This document shows, one piece after another, positions 41,927 through 50,862 of a stretch of DNA of 64,000 bases; position 1 is the first letter of the stretch, and each line of letters starts with the position of its first letter. A program made the position numbers and the translations under genes. Source of the stretch: Pelagibius sp048268885. GTDB lineage: Bacteria > Pseudomonadota > Alphaproteobacteria > Kiloniellales > Kiloniellaceae. Location of the stretch: assembly GCA_048268885.1 (NCBI GenBank), contig JBLWUP010000010.1, forward strand, positions 1 through 64,000, in the 5' to 3' direction. Below the pieces are notes generated by a model, which was given only the letters and a program-made list of their open reading frames with translations, had not been told where the DNA came from and ran no database searches.

Positions 41927-43829
41927 GGGCGCTGTTCCTGCGGTCCGCGTCGTCCATGACCGTTCGCTCGACCGGCAGGTGGATCGCCACGCGGGTGCCT
42001 TCGCCCAGCGCACTGTCGACCTCCAGCCTGCCGCTGTGCAGCTCGACCAGAGCCCGGGTCAAGGGCAGGCCCAGCCCGGTGCCTTCGTACTTTCGGTTCA
42101 AGGCGCTGTCGATCTGGCCGAACTGACGCAGGGCCGTGGGGATGTCCTCCGAGGCCATGCCGATGCCGTTGTCGGCCACTTCGAAAACGAACTCGCCCTC
42201 CGCGGTGCAGTTCACGGTGAGCCGCACCTTGCCGCCGGAGGGCGTGAACTTGATCGCGTTGGTCATGAGGTTCAGCAAGGCCTGCTTCATCTTGCGTTCG
42301 TCGGCATAGAGCAGCGGGAGATTCATGGCGCCGCTCCACTCGATGGCGACGCCGGAGGTCTCGGCGCGCTGGCGCACGACGCGCAGCACCGCCCGTGCCA
42401 GATCGGCGGCGTTCACGGCCTCCTCGTCCAGCTCGTCGGCGCCGGCCTCGATCTTGGAGAGGTCGAGGATGTCGTTGATCAGCGACAGCAGATGCTGGCC
42501 GGAATTGTGGATGTCTTCCAGATAGCCGCGGTGGCGGGGGTTGGCGCCTTCCGCCGGTTTGCTGGCCAGCATGATCTCGGAAAAACCGATGATGGCGTTT
42601 AGCGGCGTGCGCAGCTCGTGGCTGATGTTGGCCAGGAATTCAGACTTTGTGCGGTTCGCCGCCTCGGCCTCCTCCTTGGCCGTGCGCAGCGCCTCCTGGG
42701 TGGCCATCTGGTCGGTGATGTCGCGCCCGGTGCCGCGATAGCCGCGGAAATCGCCTTCTTCGTCGAACCAGGGGGTGCCGTTGATCGACAGCCAGACGGT
42801 CTCGCCGGTGGGGCGCCGGCGCGGATGAATGAAATTGCGGAAGGGGCGGTGGGCGTGCAGGTCGCGCAGGTGCTGCTCCCAGATGTCGGGGTCGACCCCG
42901 GGGATGCCGGTTTCCTCGCGCGTCTTGCCCATCAGCGCGTTCTCGGCGACGCCGGTGACATCGGTATAGCGGTCGGAGAAGAAGCAGAAGCGCAGGTTCT
43001 CGTCCATTTCCCAGAACCAGTCGGAACTGGAGGCGACGAAGTCCTGGAAGCGTTTCTCGCGCTCATAGACATGGCTTCGGCGGATCGCGGACAAGCGTTC
43101 GAGCAGCGCGTTCAGGGCCGTGACCGTCTCGCCGATCTCGTCCTTCGCCTTGATGTCGATCTTGTAGCGTTCGGCGTTCGTCGGGTCGTTGTGCGCCGCG
43201 GTCAGGTTCTTGTGGATCTCCAGGATCGGCGACAGCACGCTGCGGCCGATGACCGCGCCGGTGGCCATGGAGACCGCGAGGGAGAGTATGAGGATGAGGC
43301 CGCCGACGCGCAGCATGTAGGCATTCAGCTCGGCGGTGATGCCGTCGGTGTTGAGCCGCGCCACGACGGTAAAGGGCAGGCCGCTGACCTCGGGCGGCCA
43401 GAGGATCTCGTAGTCGCCATTGTCCGAGAAACGCCGGAGAGTCGGGTCCTCGTTGCGGGCGAGGGCGCGTTCGGTCGCATCGCGCTGCGGCTTGAGATCG
43501 GGGTTGAGGCCACGGTTCGCCAGCAGGATGCCGTTCTCGGCGTAGACCGCGATCCCGGCGACGGCGACGTTCTCGAAGATGTTCCAGGTGTGCGCCAGCA
43601 TCTCCCGCGGCGTGTGCTGCTCGTACCAGCCCAGCGCCGACTTGGTGGTGAGCAGAACCACCATTTCCTGATGTTCGCGCAGCTCACCCTGGCGTTTCAG
43701 GTAAGAGGGCGGCAGGAACGCCACCTCCACCGCCAGGATGCTCAGGCAGACGAGCAGCATGACCCGCCGGCACAGCCGGCAGTTCAGGAGCTCGCGCGCT
43801 TGCGGGAGCGAAGGGAAACCGAAGGGCAT
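41919..43829 (-). CDS. Membrane PAS sensor histidine kinase
   Basis: 636 aa. Transmembrane helices near residues 24-40 and 173-195 enclose a ~130-residue periplasmic sensor domain. A HAMP-like linker (195-250), a PAS domain (258-375, DWFWEMDENLRF to GTGRDITDQ) and a dimerisation helix with phosphoacceptor His404 in NISHELRTPLNAI follow. The ATPase domain has a proper N-box (NLMTNAIKFTP) and G-boxes (DNGIGM, GTGLGL). It appears fully active. No response regulator is adjacent. It is transcribed away from pqqA. Confidence 0.92.
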   Translation of the reverse strand: MPFGFPSLPQARELLNCRLCRRVMLLVCLSILAVEVAFLPPSYLKRQGELREHQEMVVLLTTKSALGWYEQHTPREMLAHTWNIFENVAVAGIAVYAENGILLANRGLNPDLKPQRDATERALARNEDPTLRRFSDNGDYEILWPPEVSGLPFTVVARLNTDGITAELNAYMLRVGGLILILSLAVSMATGAVIGRSVLSPILEIHKNLTAAHNDPTNAERYKIDIKAKDEIGETVTALNALLERLSAIRRSHVYEREKRFQDFVASSSDWFWEMDENLRFCFFSDRYTDVTGVAENALMGKTREETGIPGVDPDIWEQHLRDLHAHRPFRNFIHPRRRPTGETVWLSINGTPWFDEEGDFRGYRGTGRDITDQMATQEALRTAKEEAEAANRTKSEFLANISHELRTPLNAIIGFSEIMLASKPAEGANPRHRGYLEDIHNSGQHLLSLINDILDLSKIEAGADELDEEAVNAADLARAVLRVVRQRAETSGVAIEWSGAMNLPLLYADERKMKQALLNLMTNAIKFTPSGGKVRLTVNCTAEGEFVFEVADNGIGMASEDIPTALRQFGQIDSALNRKYEGTGLGLPLTRALVELHSGRLEVDSALGEGTRVAIHLPVERTVMDDADRRNSALP

Positions 43830-44307
43830 AAACCAGCCTGCAAATCGACCGATGGTATTCCTTTTGTAGAGAGAGACACTTCATTCTTGGTTAACGAGGA
43901 TGCTTAGACTCGCCGGAATCCAGCCGATTCCACCCGGCGGGCGGCGGCGTTTGGGGGGCTTTCCCTATCAATAGGTGGAACTACCTATCCAGGGGGTTTT
44001 TTTGTCAGGGCCGCATTCCACCGAGTGTTGCCTTTCCGGCAGCCGGCGCGGGGTCTCTTACGCCCTAACAAAGTATTGAAATAATTAAAAACTGACTGCC
44101 AAGTCGCTGGAACCAATGGCGCTTTGCTTGCGATGCCCGGAGTGGGTCTATGCGACTTTAGTATTGTGGGCGGTCTCAGGGCGGTTCGCTAACATGCCCT
44201 CACGATGCTCAGGAGACCAGGGTCATCGGCAGTCCTCGCCCCGGCGAGGCATCACGCGAGAGGTCGGAAAAGAAGGCCGAAAGGTCACATTCCCAGAGGA
44301 GGAAAGT
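43830..44307. other. Intergenic region upstream of pqqA (478 bp)
   Basis: Divergent between the sensor kinase and pqqA. At 43971-43988, ATAGGT and ACCTAT form an inverted repeat around GGAACT, followed by a G-run and seven thymines. This could be a regulator site or the remains of a hairpin. Bases 44060-44100 are AT-rich, a likely promoter zone for pqqA. The frame stays open upstream of pqqA but shows no coding signs. Confidence 0.45.
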
Positions 44308-44385
44308 ATGAGCTGGACAACCCCTAAAGTTATCGAGATCTCCGTCGGCATGGAAATCAACAGCTACGCCTGCGCGGATCTGTGA
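44308..44385 (+). CDS. pqqA: PQQ precursor peptide
   Basis: A 25-residue peptide starting at the ATG at 44308, with GGAGGAAAG six bases upstream. Glu16 and Tyr20 (EINSY) are the two residues joined by PqqE and turned into pyrroloquinoline quinone. WTTPKVIEISVGMEINSYA is highly typical of PqqA. Too short for routine gene calling but certain in this context, as pqqB follows within 175 bp. Confidence 0.95.
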   Translation: MSWTTPKVIEISVGMEINSYACADL

Positions 44386-44412
44386 TCCTTCCCCCTAGGG
44401 GAATGTATCGAT

Positions 44413-44460
44413 AGGCCGGGATTGCTGTCGGACCTCGTTCGGCGGAACGCCCGGCCTTTT
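44413..44460 (+). terminator. Attenuating terminator between pqqA and pqqB
   Basis: AGGCCGGG (44413-44420) pairs with CCCGGCCT (44450-44457), followed by TTTT. Partial termination here would keep the substrate peptide PqqA in excess over the enzymes PqqB-E. Confidence 0.75.
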
Positions 44461-44557
44461 CATTTTCGCGCCCGTGGCTTCCAGCTGCGCTTGCGGCGGT
44501 CCGGCGGACCGGCCGAAGGCGGAGCGTCCCGGTAATTCGGCCCGGGGGGGGAGTGCA

Positions 44558-45508
44558 GTGTTACAGGTCTTGGTCCTCGGAGCCGCCGCCGGCGGCGGCT
44601 TTCCACAGTGGAACAGCAATAACGAAGCCTCGCAGCGGGCGCGGCGCGGCGATCCGCAGGCGCGCGCCTCCAGCCAGTCGTCGGTCGCCGTTTCGGCGGA
44701 CGGCGAGAACTGGGTGCTGCTGAACGCCTCGCCCGATCTGCGCCAGCAAATCAACGACAACCGGCCCCTGCATCCGCGCGACGGCGTGCGCCACAGCCCG
44801 ATCCGCGCGGTGGTGCTGACCAACGGCGACGTCGATCACGTGGCGGGCCTGCTGACTCTGCGCGAAAGCCATCCGCTGGCGGTCTACGCCACCGGGCGGG
44901 TGCTCTCGGTGCTGGAGAACAACACCATCTTCAACGTGCTGAACCCCAAGTTCGTCGACCGCCGCCGTCTGCATCTGGGCGAGACCTTCGAGCCCGAGAC
45001 CAAGGAGGGGGAGGGCCTCGGCCTCGCCATCACGCCCTTCGCCATCCCCGGCAAGGTGGCGCTCTATCTGGAAGACGAGAAGGCCGGCAGCGGCAATTTC
45101 GGCACCGTGGAAGAGGACACCATCGCCCTGCGTATCGAGAACACGGCGGGCGCCAACGGCAGCGGCCGGCGCCGCTTCCTCTATGTGCCGGCCTGCGCCG
45201 CGCCCTCGCCGGCCCTGGAAGCGGAGATGGAAGGCGCCGACCTGATGATGTTCGACGGCACCCTGTGGCAGGACGACGAGATGCAGGTTCAGCGCGCCGG
45301 GGTGAAGACCGGCCGGCGCATGGGTCATATGAGCCTCTCGGGCCCCGAGGGGACCCTTGCGACCTTCGCCGACAGCCCGGTGGCCCGCAAAGTCTTCATC
45401 CACATCAACAACACCAACCCCATCCTGCTGTCCGACTCGGCCGAACGCGCCGCCGTCGAAGCGGCGGGCTGGGAAGTCGCCTACGACGGCATGGAGATCA
45501 AGTTATGA
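44558..45508 (+). CDS. pqqB: PQQ biosynthesis protein B (metallo-beta-lactamase fold)
   Basis: 316 aa from the GTG at 44558, preceded by GGGGGGGAG. The start LQVLVLGAAAGGGFPQWNSNN and TNGDVDHVAGLLTLRE are diagnostic of PqqB. The metal-site motif is modified compared with true hydrolases (DVDHVAG in place of HxHxDH). The protein is thought to act as the hydroxylase that oxidises the crosslinked Tyr before PqqC. Its stop overlaps the pqqC start (ATGA). Confidence 0.95.
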   Translation: MLQVLVLGAAAGGGFPQWNSNNEASQRARRGDPQARASSQSSVAVSADGENWVLLNASPDLRQQINDNRPLHPRDGVRHSPIRAVVLTNGDVDHVAGLLTLRESHPLAVYATGRVLSVLENNTIFNVLNPKFVDRRRLHLGETFEPETKEGEGLGLAITPFAIPGKVALYLEDEKAGSGNFGTVEEDTIALRIENTAGANGSGRRRFLYVPACAAPSPALEAEMEGADLMMFDGTLWQDDEMQVQRAGVKTGRRMGHMSLSGPEGTLATFADSPVARKVFIHINNTNPILLSDSAERAAVEAAGWEVAYDGMEIKL

Positions 45509-46347
45509 CCCCCGCAACCACTTCCGCGGCAACTTCTGCTGCGGCCCCCGCCGCCGCCCCCGCCCCGGCGTCCGTGACTGCGCCGCCTTTCGGGCGCCTG
45601 CTGCCGCAGGGCGAATTCGAGGAGCGCATCCGCCAGATCGGCGCCGAGCGCTATCACTCCCTGCACCCCTTCCACAAGCTGCTGCACGGCGGCAAGTGCA
45701 ACCACGGCCAGGTGCAGGCCTGGGTGCTGAACCGCTACTGCTATCAGAGCCACATTCCGCTGAAGGACGCGGCCTTGCTGTCGCGCATGGAAGACCTGGA
45801 GCTGCGCCGCGAGTGGCGCAAGCGCATCGAGGATCACGACGGCCGGGAAGGCAACGAGGGCGGCATCGAGCGCTGGCTGGTGCTGGCCGAGGGCGTCGGC
45901 CTGGACCGCGCCTATGTGGTCTCCGGCGCCGGCATGCTGCCGGCCACGCGCTTCGCCGTGGAGGCCTACGTGCGTTTCGTGCGCGAGAAATCGCTGCTGG
46001 AGGCGATCGCCTCCTCGCTGACCGAGCTCTTCGCACCGAAGATCCATCAGGAGCGCATCGCCGGCCTGCTGGAGCACTACGACTTCGCCAACGAGCGGAC
46101 CATCGCCTACTTCAAGCGCCGCCTCGACGAGGCCCCCAAGGACGTGAAGTTCGGCCTGGGCTACGTGCTGCGCGAGGCGCGCAGCCGCGAGCAGCAGGAA
46201 CAGGTGCTCGCGGCGGTGCGTTTCAAGACCGATGTGCTTTGGGCGCAGCTCGATGCGCTCTATCATGCCTATGTCGCGCCCGGCCATATCCCGCCCGGCG
46301 CCTTCGTGCCGGAGGGTTGTGTCCCGGTGACGGAGTTGGATCTGTAA
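45505..46347 (+). CDS. pqqC: Pyrroloquinoline-quinone synthase
   Basis: 280 aa. An Ala/Pro/Thr-rich leader of about 28 residues is unusual and probably disordered. The all-helical PqqC core follows: YHSLHPFHKLLHGGKCNHGQVQAWVLNRYCYQ, then EGVGLDRAYV and FKTDVLWAQLDALYHAYV at the end. It performs the final cofactor-free ring closure and eight-electron oxidation to PQQ. The gene is separate from pqqD, not fused as in some methylotrophs. Confidence 0.95.
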   Translation: MTPATTSAATSAAAPAAAPAPASVTAPPFGRLLPQGEFEERIRQIGAERYHSLHPFHKLLHGGKCNHGQVQAWVLNRYCYQSHIPLKDAALLSRMEDLELRREWRKRIEDHDGREGNEGGIERWLVLAEGVGLDRAYVVSGAGMLPATRFAVEAYVRFVREKSLLEAIASSLTELFAPKIHQERIAGLLEHYDFANERTIAYFKRRLDEAPKDVKFGLGYVLREARSREQQEQVLAAVRFKTDVLWAQLDALYHAYVAPGHIPPGAFVPEGCVPVTELDL

Positions 46348-46361
46348 AGGAGGCACCTGCG

Positions 46362-46649
46362 GTGAACGAGCGGGTCACCATCACCGAGACTTCCGTGCCG
46401 GGCCTGCCGGTCGGGGTCAAGCTGCGCTTCGACAAGCAGCGCGACCAATGGGTCATCCTGGCGCCGGAGCGGCTGTTCGTGCTCGACAACATCGCGCTGG
46501 AGATCGTCAAGCGCTGCGACGGCAAGGCGTCGGTGGCGGAGATCGTGACCGACCTGGCGGACACCTTCTCGGCGCCGCGCGACGTCATCCTGAAGGACGT
46601 GGGCGCGCTGCTGCAGGACCTCGCCGACAAGCGGATACTCGCGGCATGA
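46362..46649 (+). CDS. pqqD: PQQ biosynthesis peptide chaperone
   Basis: 95 aa from a GTG with AAAGGAGG upstream. The core has the PqqD winged-helix fold (VKLRFDKQRDQWVILAPERLF, ALEIVKRCDGKASVAEIV). PqqD binds PqqA and presents it to the radical SAM enzyme PqqE, whose start codon overlaps the pqqD stop. Confidence 0.94.
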   Translation: MNERVTITETSVPGLPVGVKLRFDKQRDQWVILAPERLFVLDNIALEIVKRCDGKASVAEIVTDLADTFSAPRDVILKDVGALLQDLADKRILAA

Positions 46650-47773
46650 CGGAACTTGGCTTTCCCCTGGCGATTCTGGCGGAGCTGACCCACCGCTGTC
46701 CGTTGCAATGCCCTTACTGCTCCAACCCGCTGGCGCTGGAGGCGAGCAGCGCCGAGCTCGATACCGCGCAGTGGAAGGCGGTCATCAAGGAGGCCGCCGA
46801 CCTCGGCGTCCTGCAGATCCATTTCTCCGGCGGCGAGCCCACGGCGCGGCGCGACCTGGAGGAGTTGGTCGCCGCGTCCGCCGCCGAGGGCCTCTACACC
46901 AATCTCATCACCGCCGGCGTGCTGCTGAGCAAGGAACGCCTCGCCGCCCTGGCGGAAGCGGGGCTCGACCATGTGCAGCTCAGCTTCCAGGACAGCGAGG
47001 CGGCGGGCTGCGACCGCATCGGCAACTACCGCGGCGGCTTCGAGAAGAAGCTGGACTGCGCGCGCAGGGTCAAGGAGATCGGCCTGCCGCTGACGCTGAA
47101 CATGGTGGTGCACCGTCAGAACCTGGAGCATCTGGAAGACATGCTGGCGCTGGCCGAGACGCTCGCCGCCCAGCGGGTCGAAATCGCCCATGTGCAGTAC
47201 TACGGCTGGGCCTATCTGAACCGTTCCTCCCTCATGCCGACGCGCGCGCAGTTGGAACGCGCGACGGAGATCGTCGAGGCCGCGCGCGAGCGCCTGAAGG
47301 GCATCATGGTGATCGACTACGTGGTGCCGGACTACTACGCGCGGCGTCCGAAGTCCTGCATGGGCGGCTGGGGACGGCAGTTCCTCAACATCTCGCCGGC
47401 GGGCAAGGTGCTGCCCTGCCACGCGGCGGAGTCCATCACCAGCCTGACCTTCGACCGCGTGAGCGAGAAGAGCCTGCGCGACATCTGGGAGAACTCGGAA
47501 GCCTTCAAGGCCTACCGCGGCACCGACTGGATGCCGGAGCCCTGCCGCTCCTGTGAGCGCAAGGAGATCGATTGGGGCGGCTGCCGCTGCCAGGCCTTCG
47601 CCTTGACCGGCGAGGCGGGCAACGTCGATCCGGCCTGCGCCAAATCTCCCGTGCATGACGCCATGCAGGCTCTGGCGACGGCGGAGTCCGGCCGGGAGAC
47701 GGAAGACTTCCACTACCGCACCCGCAAGGCGGGCGAGACGGCCGCCCGGAAAGTACCGGAGTCGCTGTCTTAG
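46646..47773 (+). CDS. pqqE: PqqA glutamate-tyrosine crosslinking radical SAM enzyme
   Basis: 375 aa. Cys18, Cys22 and Cys25 (RCPLQCPYC) hold the radical SAM 4Fe-4S cluster, with IHFSGGEPTAR next. The C-terminal SPASM domain has the Cys residues of auxiliary clusters (CMGGWGRQF, VLPCHAAES, CRSCERKEIDWGGCRCQAF, PAC). It forms the Glu-Tyr carbon-carbon bond in PqqA, the first step of PQQ synthesis. Last gene of the operon; no pqqF or pqqG protease gene follows. Confidence 0.95.
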   Translation: MTELGFPLAILAELTHRCPLQCPYCSNPLALEASSAELDTAQWKAVIKEAADLGVLQIHFSGGEPTARRDLEELVAASAAEGLYTNLITAGVLLSKERLAALAEAGLDHVQLSFQDSEAAGCDRIGNYRGGFEKKLDCARRVKEIGLPLTLNMVVHRQNLEHLEDMLALAETLAAQRVEIAHVQYYGWAYLNRSSLMPTRAQLERATEIVEAARERLKGIMVIDYVVPDYYARRPKSCMGGWGRQFLNISPAGKVLPCHAAESITSLTFDRVSEKSLRDIWENSEAFKAYRGTDWMPEPCRSCERKEIDWGGCRCQAFALTGEAGNVDPACAKSPVHDAMQALATAESGRETEDFHYRTRKAGETAARKVPESLS

Positions 47774-47775
47774 TC

Positions 47776-47818
47776 GCCGCTGTTTGGGTTGCCGCTGTTT
47801 GGGTTGCCGCTGTCCTGG
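47776..47818. repeat. 15-bp tandem repeat after pqqE
   Basis: GCCGCTGTTTGGGTT is present twice exactly (47776-47790, 47791-47805), followed by a partial third unit. It lies in the short spacer between pqqE and the converging gene. Confidence 0.8.
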
Positions 47819-47824
47819 CGTCCG

Positions 47825-48727
47825 TCAGTTGAAGGGGTTCTTGCCCTCGCGCAGGCGGAAGCCGCCGAACCCCAATTCCTTGGCTTTTTCGAAATCCTGC
47901 GCCGCCAGCTCCGTCTCATCTTGGCGCTGATGGGCCGTGCCGCGGTTGGAATAGGCGCCGGCGAAGTTGGGGTCCAGATGGACCGCCACCGAGAACTTCA
48001 GGACCGCGCGGCCGTAGTCGGCCTGTTGCAGGGCTTGCCGCCCTTCGTCGTTGAACCGCCGGGCCAGCGCCTCGCGCGTCAGGCTGCCGTCCTCCAGGTT
48101 CTGGCGGTAGGGCGCCAGTTCGGCGTCGATCCGCGCCTGCGTCTCGTCGACGGGCTCGGCATCGCTTTCCGCCGCTGGCACGGCCTCGGGGGGCGCGTCC
48201 TCGGGGGGCGCGGCCTCGGCTGGGGGGATTGCGGGCGGCGGCCGCGCGGCCACTTGGTCTTCCGGGACGGCTGGGTCTTCCGGCGCCGGGGCGGCATCGA
48301 GCGGCTTCAGCTTGGGCGGCGCCGGCGGGGGGGGCACCACGACTTTTTCGGCGACGGGCTCCGGCGCAGGCGGCTCGCCCGGGCCGGCGCCGAGATCGGG
48401 AATCTGCGTCGCGGGCGCCCCCGCCGGCTTCTGGCCGCCGCTGTTCAAGGCCGCGAAGGCGGCGGCGACGCCGCGCAGTTCGTTCAGCAGCTTCTCGCTG
48501 GGCGCCGGCTCGCCGGTCAGCAGGGCAAAGTCCTGGTAGCGGCGGATCGCGGCGAGGGTGTCGTCGTCGACCACGCCGTCGACCGTCCCCGGATCGAATC
48601 CCAGGTCGCGCAGCAGGGTCTCCAGCTCCTCCACCGCGGCCTGGTCCAGCGCCGCCGCGGGGGCGCTGAACAGCAGGAGGAAGGCCCCCAGGGCCGCCGG
48701 GAGGGAATTTCGCCAGGAACCGAACAT
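47825..48727 (-). CDS. Secreted protein with peptidoglycan-binding-like and TPR domains
   Basis: 300 aa. A signal peptide (about 1-26, ending PAAA) is followed by a PGBD-1-like segment (VEELETLLRDLGFDPGTVDGVVDDDTLAAIRRYQ, residues about 31-65) that would bind murein. A long Pro/Ala/Glu-rich linker spans about 105-200. The C-terminal TPR pair (YGRAVLKFSVAVHLDPNFAGAYSNRGTAH) ends the protein. Likely anchored at the periplasmic face of the wall. Converges on the pqq operon; no functional link visible. Confidence 0.75.
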   Translation of the reverse strand: MFGSWRNSLPAALGAFLLLFSAPAAALDQAAVEELETLLRDLGFDPGTVDGVVDDDTLAAIRRYQDFALLTGEPAPSEKLLNELRGVAAAFAALNSGGQKPAGAPATQIPDLGAGPGEPPAPEPVAEKVVVPPPPAPPKLKPLDAAPAPEDPAVPEDQVAARPPPAIPPAEAAPPEDAPPEAVPAAESDAEPVDETQARIDAELAPYRQNLEDGSLTREALARRFNDEGRQALQQADYGRAVLKFSVAVHLDPNFAGAYSNRGTAHQRQDETELAAQDFEKAKELGFGGFRLREGKNPFN

Positions 48728-48816
48728 GGGCGCATTTTACCGCCGGATGATCAGGAAGCGAATCTCTTGCGTGGTAGGTGAAAAAGCCCGGAATTCTGCG
48801 CTCTTGCGGGGAGGGG

Positions 48817-49698
48817 CTAGGCGTTTTCCCCGCTGTGGTCCTGCCGCGCCAGCCATTCCCGGGGACCGCAGCCGAACTGGCGCTGGAAGGCGCGGGCCAG
48901 GGCCGTGGGGCTCTTGTAGCCGGTCGCGGCCGCCACGGCCTTCAGCGGACGGCCGGCCAGCAGGGCCTGCCGGGCGGCGGCCATGCGCAGGGTGGTCAGG
49001 TAATCGCCGGGCGCCACGCCGATCCGCGCCTTGAAGGCCGCGGCGAAGGTCGAACGCGACATGCCGGCGATCTCGGCCAGGCGCTCGATATTCAGCGCCG
49101 CTTCGGGCGCGCGATGCATCGCGGCAAGCGCCCGCGCCAGCTTCGGGTCGGAGAGGCCGGCCAGCAGACCGGACTCCGTCAGTCCCCTGGTGATGCAATG
49201 CCGCAGCAGCATGACCATCAGCAGCTCGATCAACAGGTCGACGGCGGCCCGCTGACCGAAGGCCTTGGCGAAGGCTTCCTCGAAGAGGCGGTTCAGCACG
49301 GGCGCCAGCCCGTCCAGTTCATCCAGCGCGATGATCAGCGGCTCCGGCAGGCCCAGCAGCAGCAGGTCGGCCTCGGGACCCTCGAAGGACAGTTGCGCGC
49401 AGACGAGATCCGCGCCTGCGGCCTCGTCGGCTTCCAGGCGGTGGTCCTGAGGGCGCGCGAAGAGAATGAGGCTCGGCCGCTCGATGCGCCGCGGCGGGCC
49501 GCCGGTGGCGTGGAGCACGACCGGCCCGCGCTGCACGAGATGAAGGTGGCCGTGAGTGCCGTCGCCCGCATAGTCGGCGCCGCCGCAGAGCGAGCCGGAA
49601 AAGAACACGCTGGCGCTGAGGCTGCGGTGGTGCAGCCAGGGGAAGGGCTCTGCGCTTTCGGACGAACGGCGTGGTTCTTCGGACAAAAGATCAAACAC
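48817..49698 (-). CDS. AraC-family transcriptional regulator
   Basis: 293 aa, GTG start. An N-terminal cupin-like sensor domain (HGHLHLVQRGPVVLHATGG, SLILFARPQDHRL) precedes two helix-turn-helix units: LNIERLAEIAGMSRSTFAAAFKARIGVAPGDYL and LKAVAAATGYKSPTALARAFQRQFGCGPREWL. It belongs to the cupin-AraC group that senses small effectors. Divergent from the YHS gene, 75 bp apart, which is its likely target. Confidence 0.92.
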   Translation of the reverse strand: MFDLLSEEPRRSSESAEPFPWLHHRSLSASVFFSGSLCGGADYAGDGTHGHLHLVQRGPVVLHATGGPPRRIERPSLILFARPQDHRLEADEAAGADLVCAQLSFEGPEADLLLLGLPEPLIIALDELDGLAPVLNRLFEEAFAKAFGQRAAVDLLIELLMVMLLRHCITRGLTESGLLAGLSDPKLARALAAMHRAPEAALNIERLAEIAGMSRSTFAAAFKARIGVAPGDYLTTLRMAAARQALLAGRPLKAVAAATGYKSPTALARAFQRQFGCGPREWLARQDHSGENA

Positions 49699-49773
49699 CT
49701 CTGACTAGCTTTACCTCAAGGGGCGCAAGCCCCCGACCGACTCAATGAAAGAACCAGTTCGGAGTGAACCGCT

Positions 49774-50298
49774 ATGTCCAAACTCAATGCAACCCTTCGT
49801 GGCGCTTTGCTGTCGCTGTCCCTGGCCGGCGCCATGCTGCCGACCCTGACAGAGGTCGTGTCCGCCGCCGAGGAAGTCAACATCGTCGAAGGCTATGCTG
49901 TCCACGGCTATGACGTGGTCGCTTACTTCACCGAAGGCAAGCCGGTGCCCGGCAACGACAGCTACACGGCCCAGCATGGCGGGGCGACCTATCGCTTCGC
50001 CAGTGCCGGGCACCGCGATGCCTTCGCCGCGAACCCGGCCAAGTACGCCCCACAGTACGGCGGCTACTGCGCCTTCGGCACCGCCATGGGCCGCAAGTTC
50101 GACGGCGATCCCCAGGCCTGGGCCATTGTCGACGACAAGCTCTACCTGAACCTCAACAAGGACGTTCAGTCGCGCTGGAAGGGGAACGTGCCCGGCTTCA
50201 TCAAGGGGGCGGAGAACAACTGGCCGCTGATCCGCAATGTCGCCGACGCCAGCCTGGAGGCGGCGCCGCCGGCGGGTGTGACCCTGGGCGCCCAGTAG
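49774..50298 (+). CDS. YHS-domain secreted protein
   Basis: 174 aa. A signal peptide (1-30, ending VVSA) is followed by the YHS core: VHGYDVVAYFTEGKPVPG, ATYRFASAGHRDAFAANPAKYAPQYGGYCAFG. His and Cys residues there are metal-binding candidates. The family is often linked to copper or mercury handling and to periplasmic redox. Followed by a strong terminator, so it is a single-gene unit, probably under the AraC regulator. Confidence 0.87.
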   Translation: MSKLNATLRGALLSLSLAGAMLPTLTEVVSAAEEVNIVEGYAVHGYDVVAYFTEGKPVPGNDSYTAQHGGATYRFASAGHRDAFAANPAKYAPQYGGYCAFGTAMGRKFDGDPQAWAIVDDKLYLNLNKDVQSRWKGNVPGFIKGAENNWPLIRNVADASLEAAPPAGVTLGAQ

Positions 50299-50375
50299 GG
50301 GACGTCTTGTAAGGGGCGCCCAATAGGGCGCGATCTACACGCGGCCGGACTCAGCCCCCGGGATCCCGGCTGCCG

Positions 50376-50420
50376 GACGGCATGCGGCGTTTATTTCAGC
50401 GCCGCATGCCGTCTCTTTTT
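50376..50420 (+). terminator. Strong terminator of the YHS gene
   Basis: GACGGCATGCGGCG (50376-50389) pairs perfectly with CGCCGCATGCCGTC (50400-50413), a 14-bp stem with a 10-base loop, followed by TCTTTTT. Confidence 0.93.
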
Positions 50421-50442
50421 CCGGGCAGATTCTGACGAAGCG

Positions 50443-50784
50443 TCACTCCGGCATGGTCGCGGTGATCTTGACGGAGGCGTACCAGGCCGAGAGGTCGGAA
50501 ATATCCTCGTCGCTGAGGTTCTTGGCGATCACCGACATGATCTCGTGTTCCCGCTTGCCGGAGCGGAAGGCTTTCAGCTGGGTCTCCAGATAGATCTGGT
50601 TCTCGCCGGCGATGTGCGGGGCGATCGGGATCTTGGCGATGCCGTCGATACCGTGGCAGGTCTGGCACTGACGGGCCTTCTTGCGCCCGGCGGCGGCGTC
50701 GGCGGCCTCGGCGGCGGTGGGCAGGCTGGCCGCTGTCATGGCGGCGAGGCCGAGCAGGAGAAACGGGGTCTTCATGACAGTCAT
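50443..50784 (-). CDS. Periplasmic class I c-type cytochrome
   Basis: 113 aa. A signal peptide (1-28, ending AEAA) precedes one haem site, Cys40-Cys43-His44 (CQTCHG). A likely axial Met is in HEIMSVIA near residue 82, and the final helix LSDEDISDLSAWYAS is typical of cytochrome c553-type proteins. It lies 78 bp downstream of the quinoprotein dehydrogenase gene in the same direction, so it is the probable electron acceptor. Confidence 0.9.
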   Translation of the reverse strand: MTVMKTPFLLLGLAAMTAASLPTAAEAADAAAGRKKARQCQTCHGIDGIAKIPIAPHIAGENQIYLETQLKAFRSGKREHEIMSVIAKNLSDEDISDLSAWYASVKITATMPE

Positions 50785-50862
50785 TTCGTGGAACTCTTCC
50801 CGTAGATGCAGGAACGGCGACCGGGTGGTCGACCCGGCCGCCGCAATGTGCAGTCTCCCGGC

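Noticed and set aside
43977..44000. EcfG-type general stress promoter (GGAAC...GTT) upstream of pqqA
   Set aside because: GGAAC is present inside a small palindrome, but the spacing to the next GTT is about 14 bases rather than 16-17.
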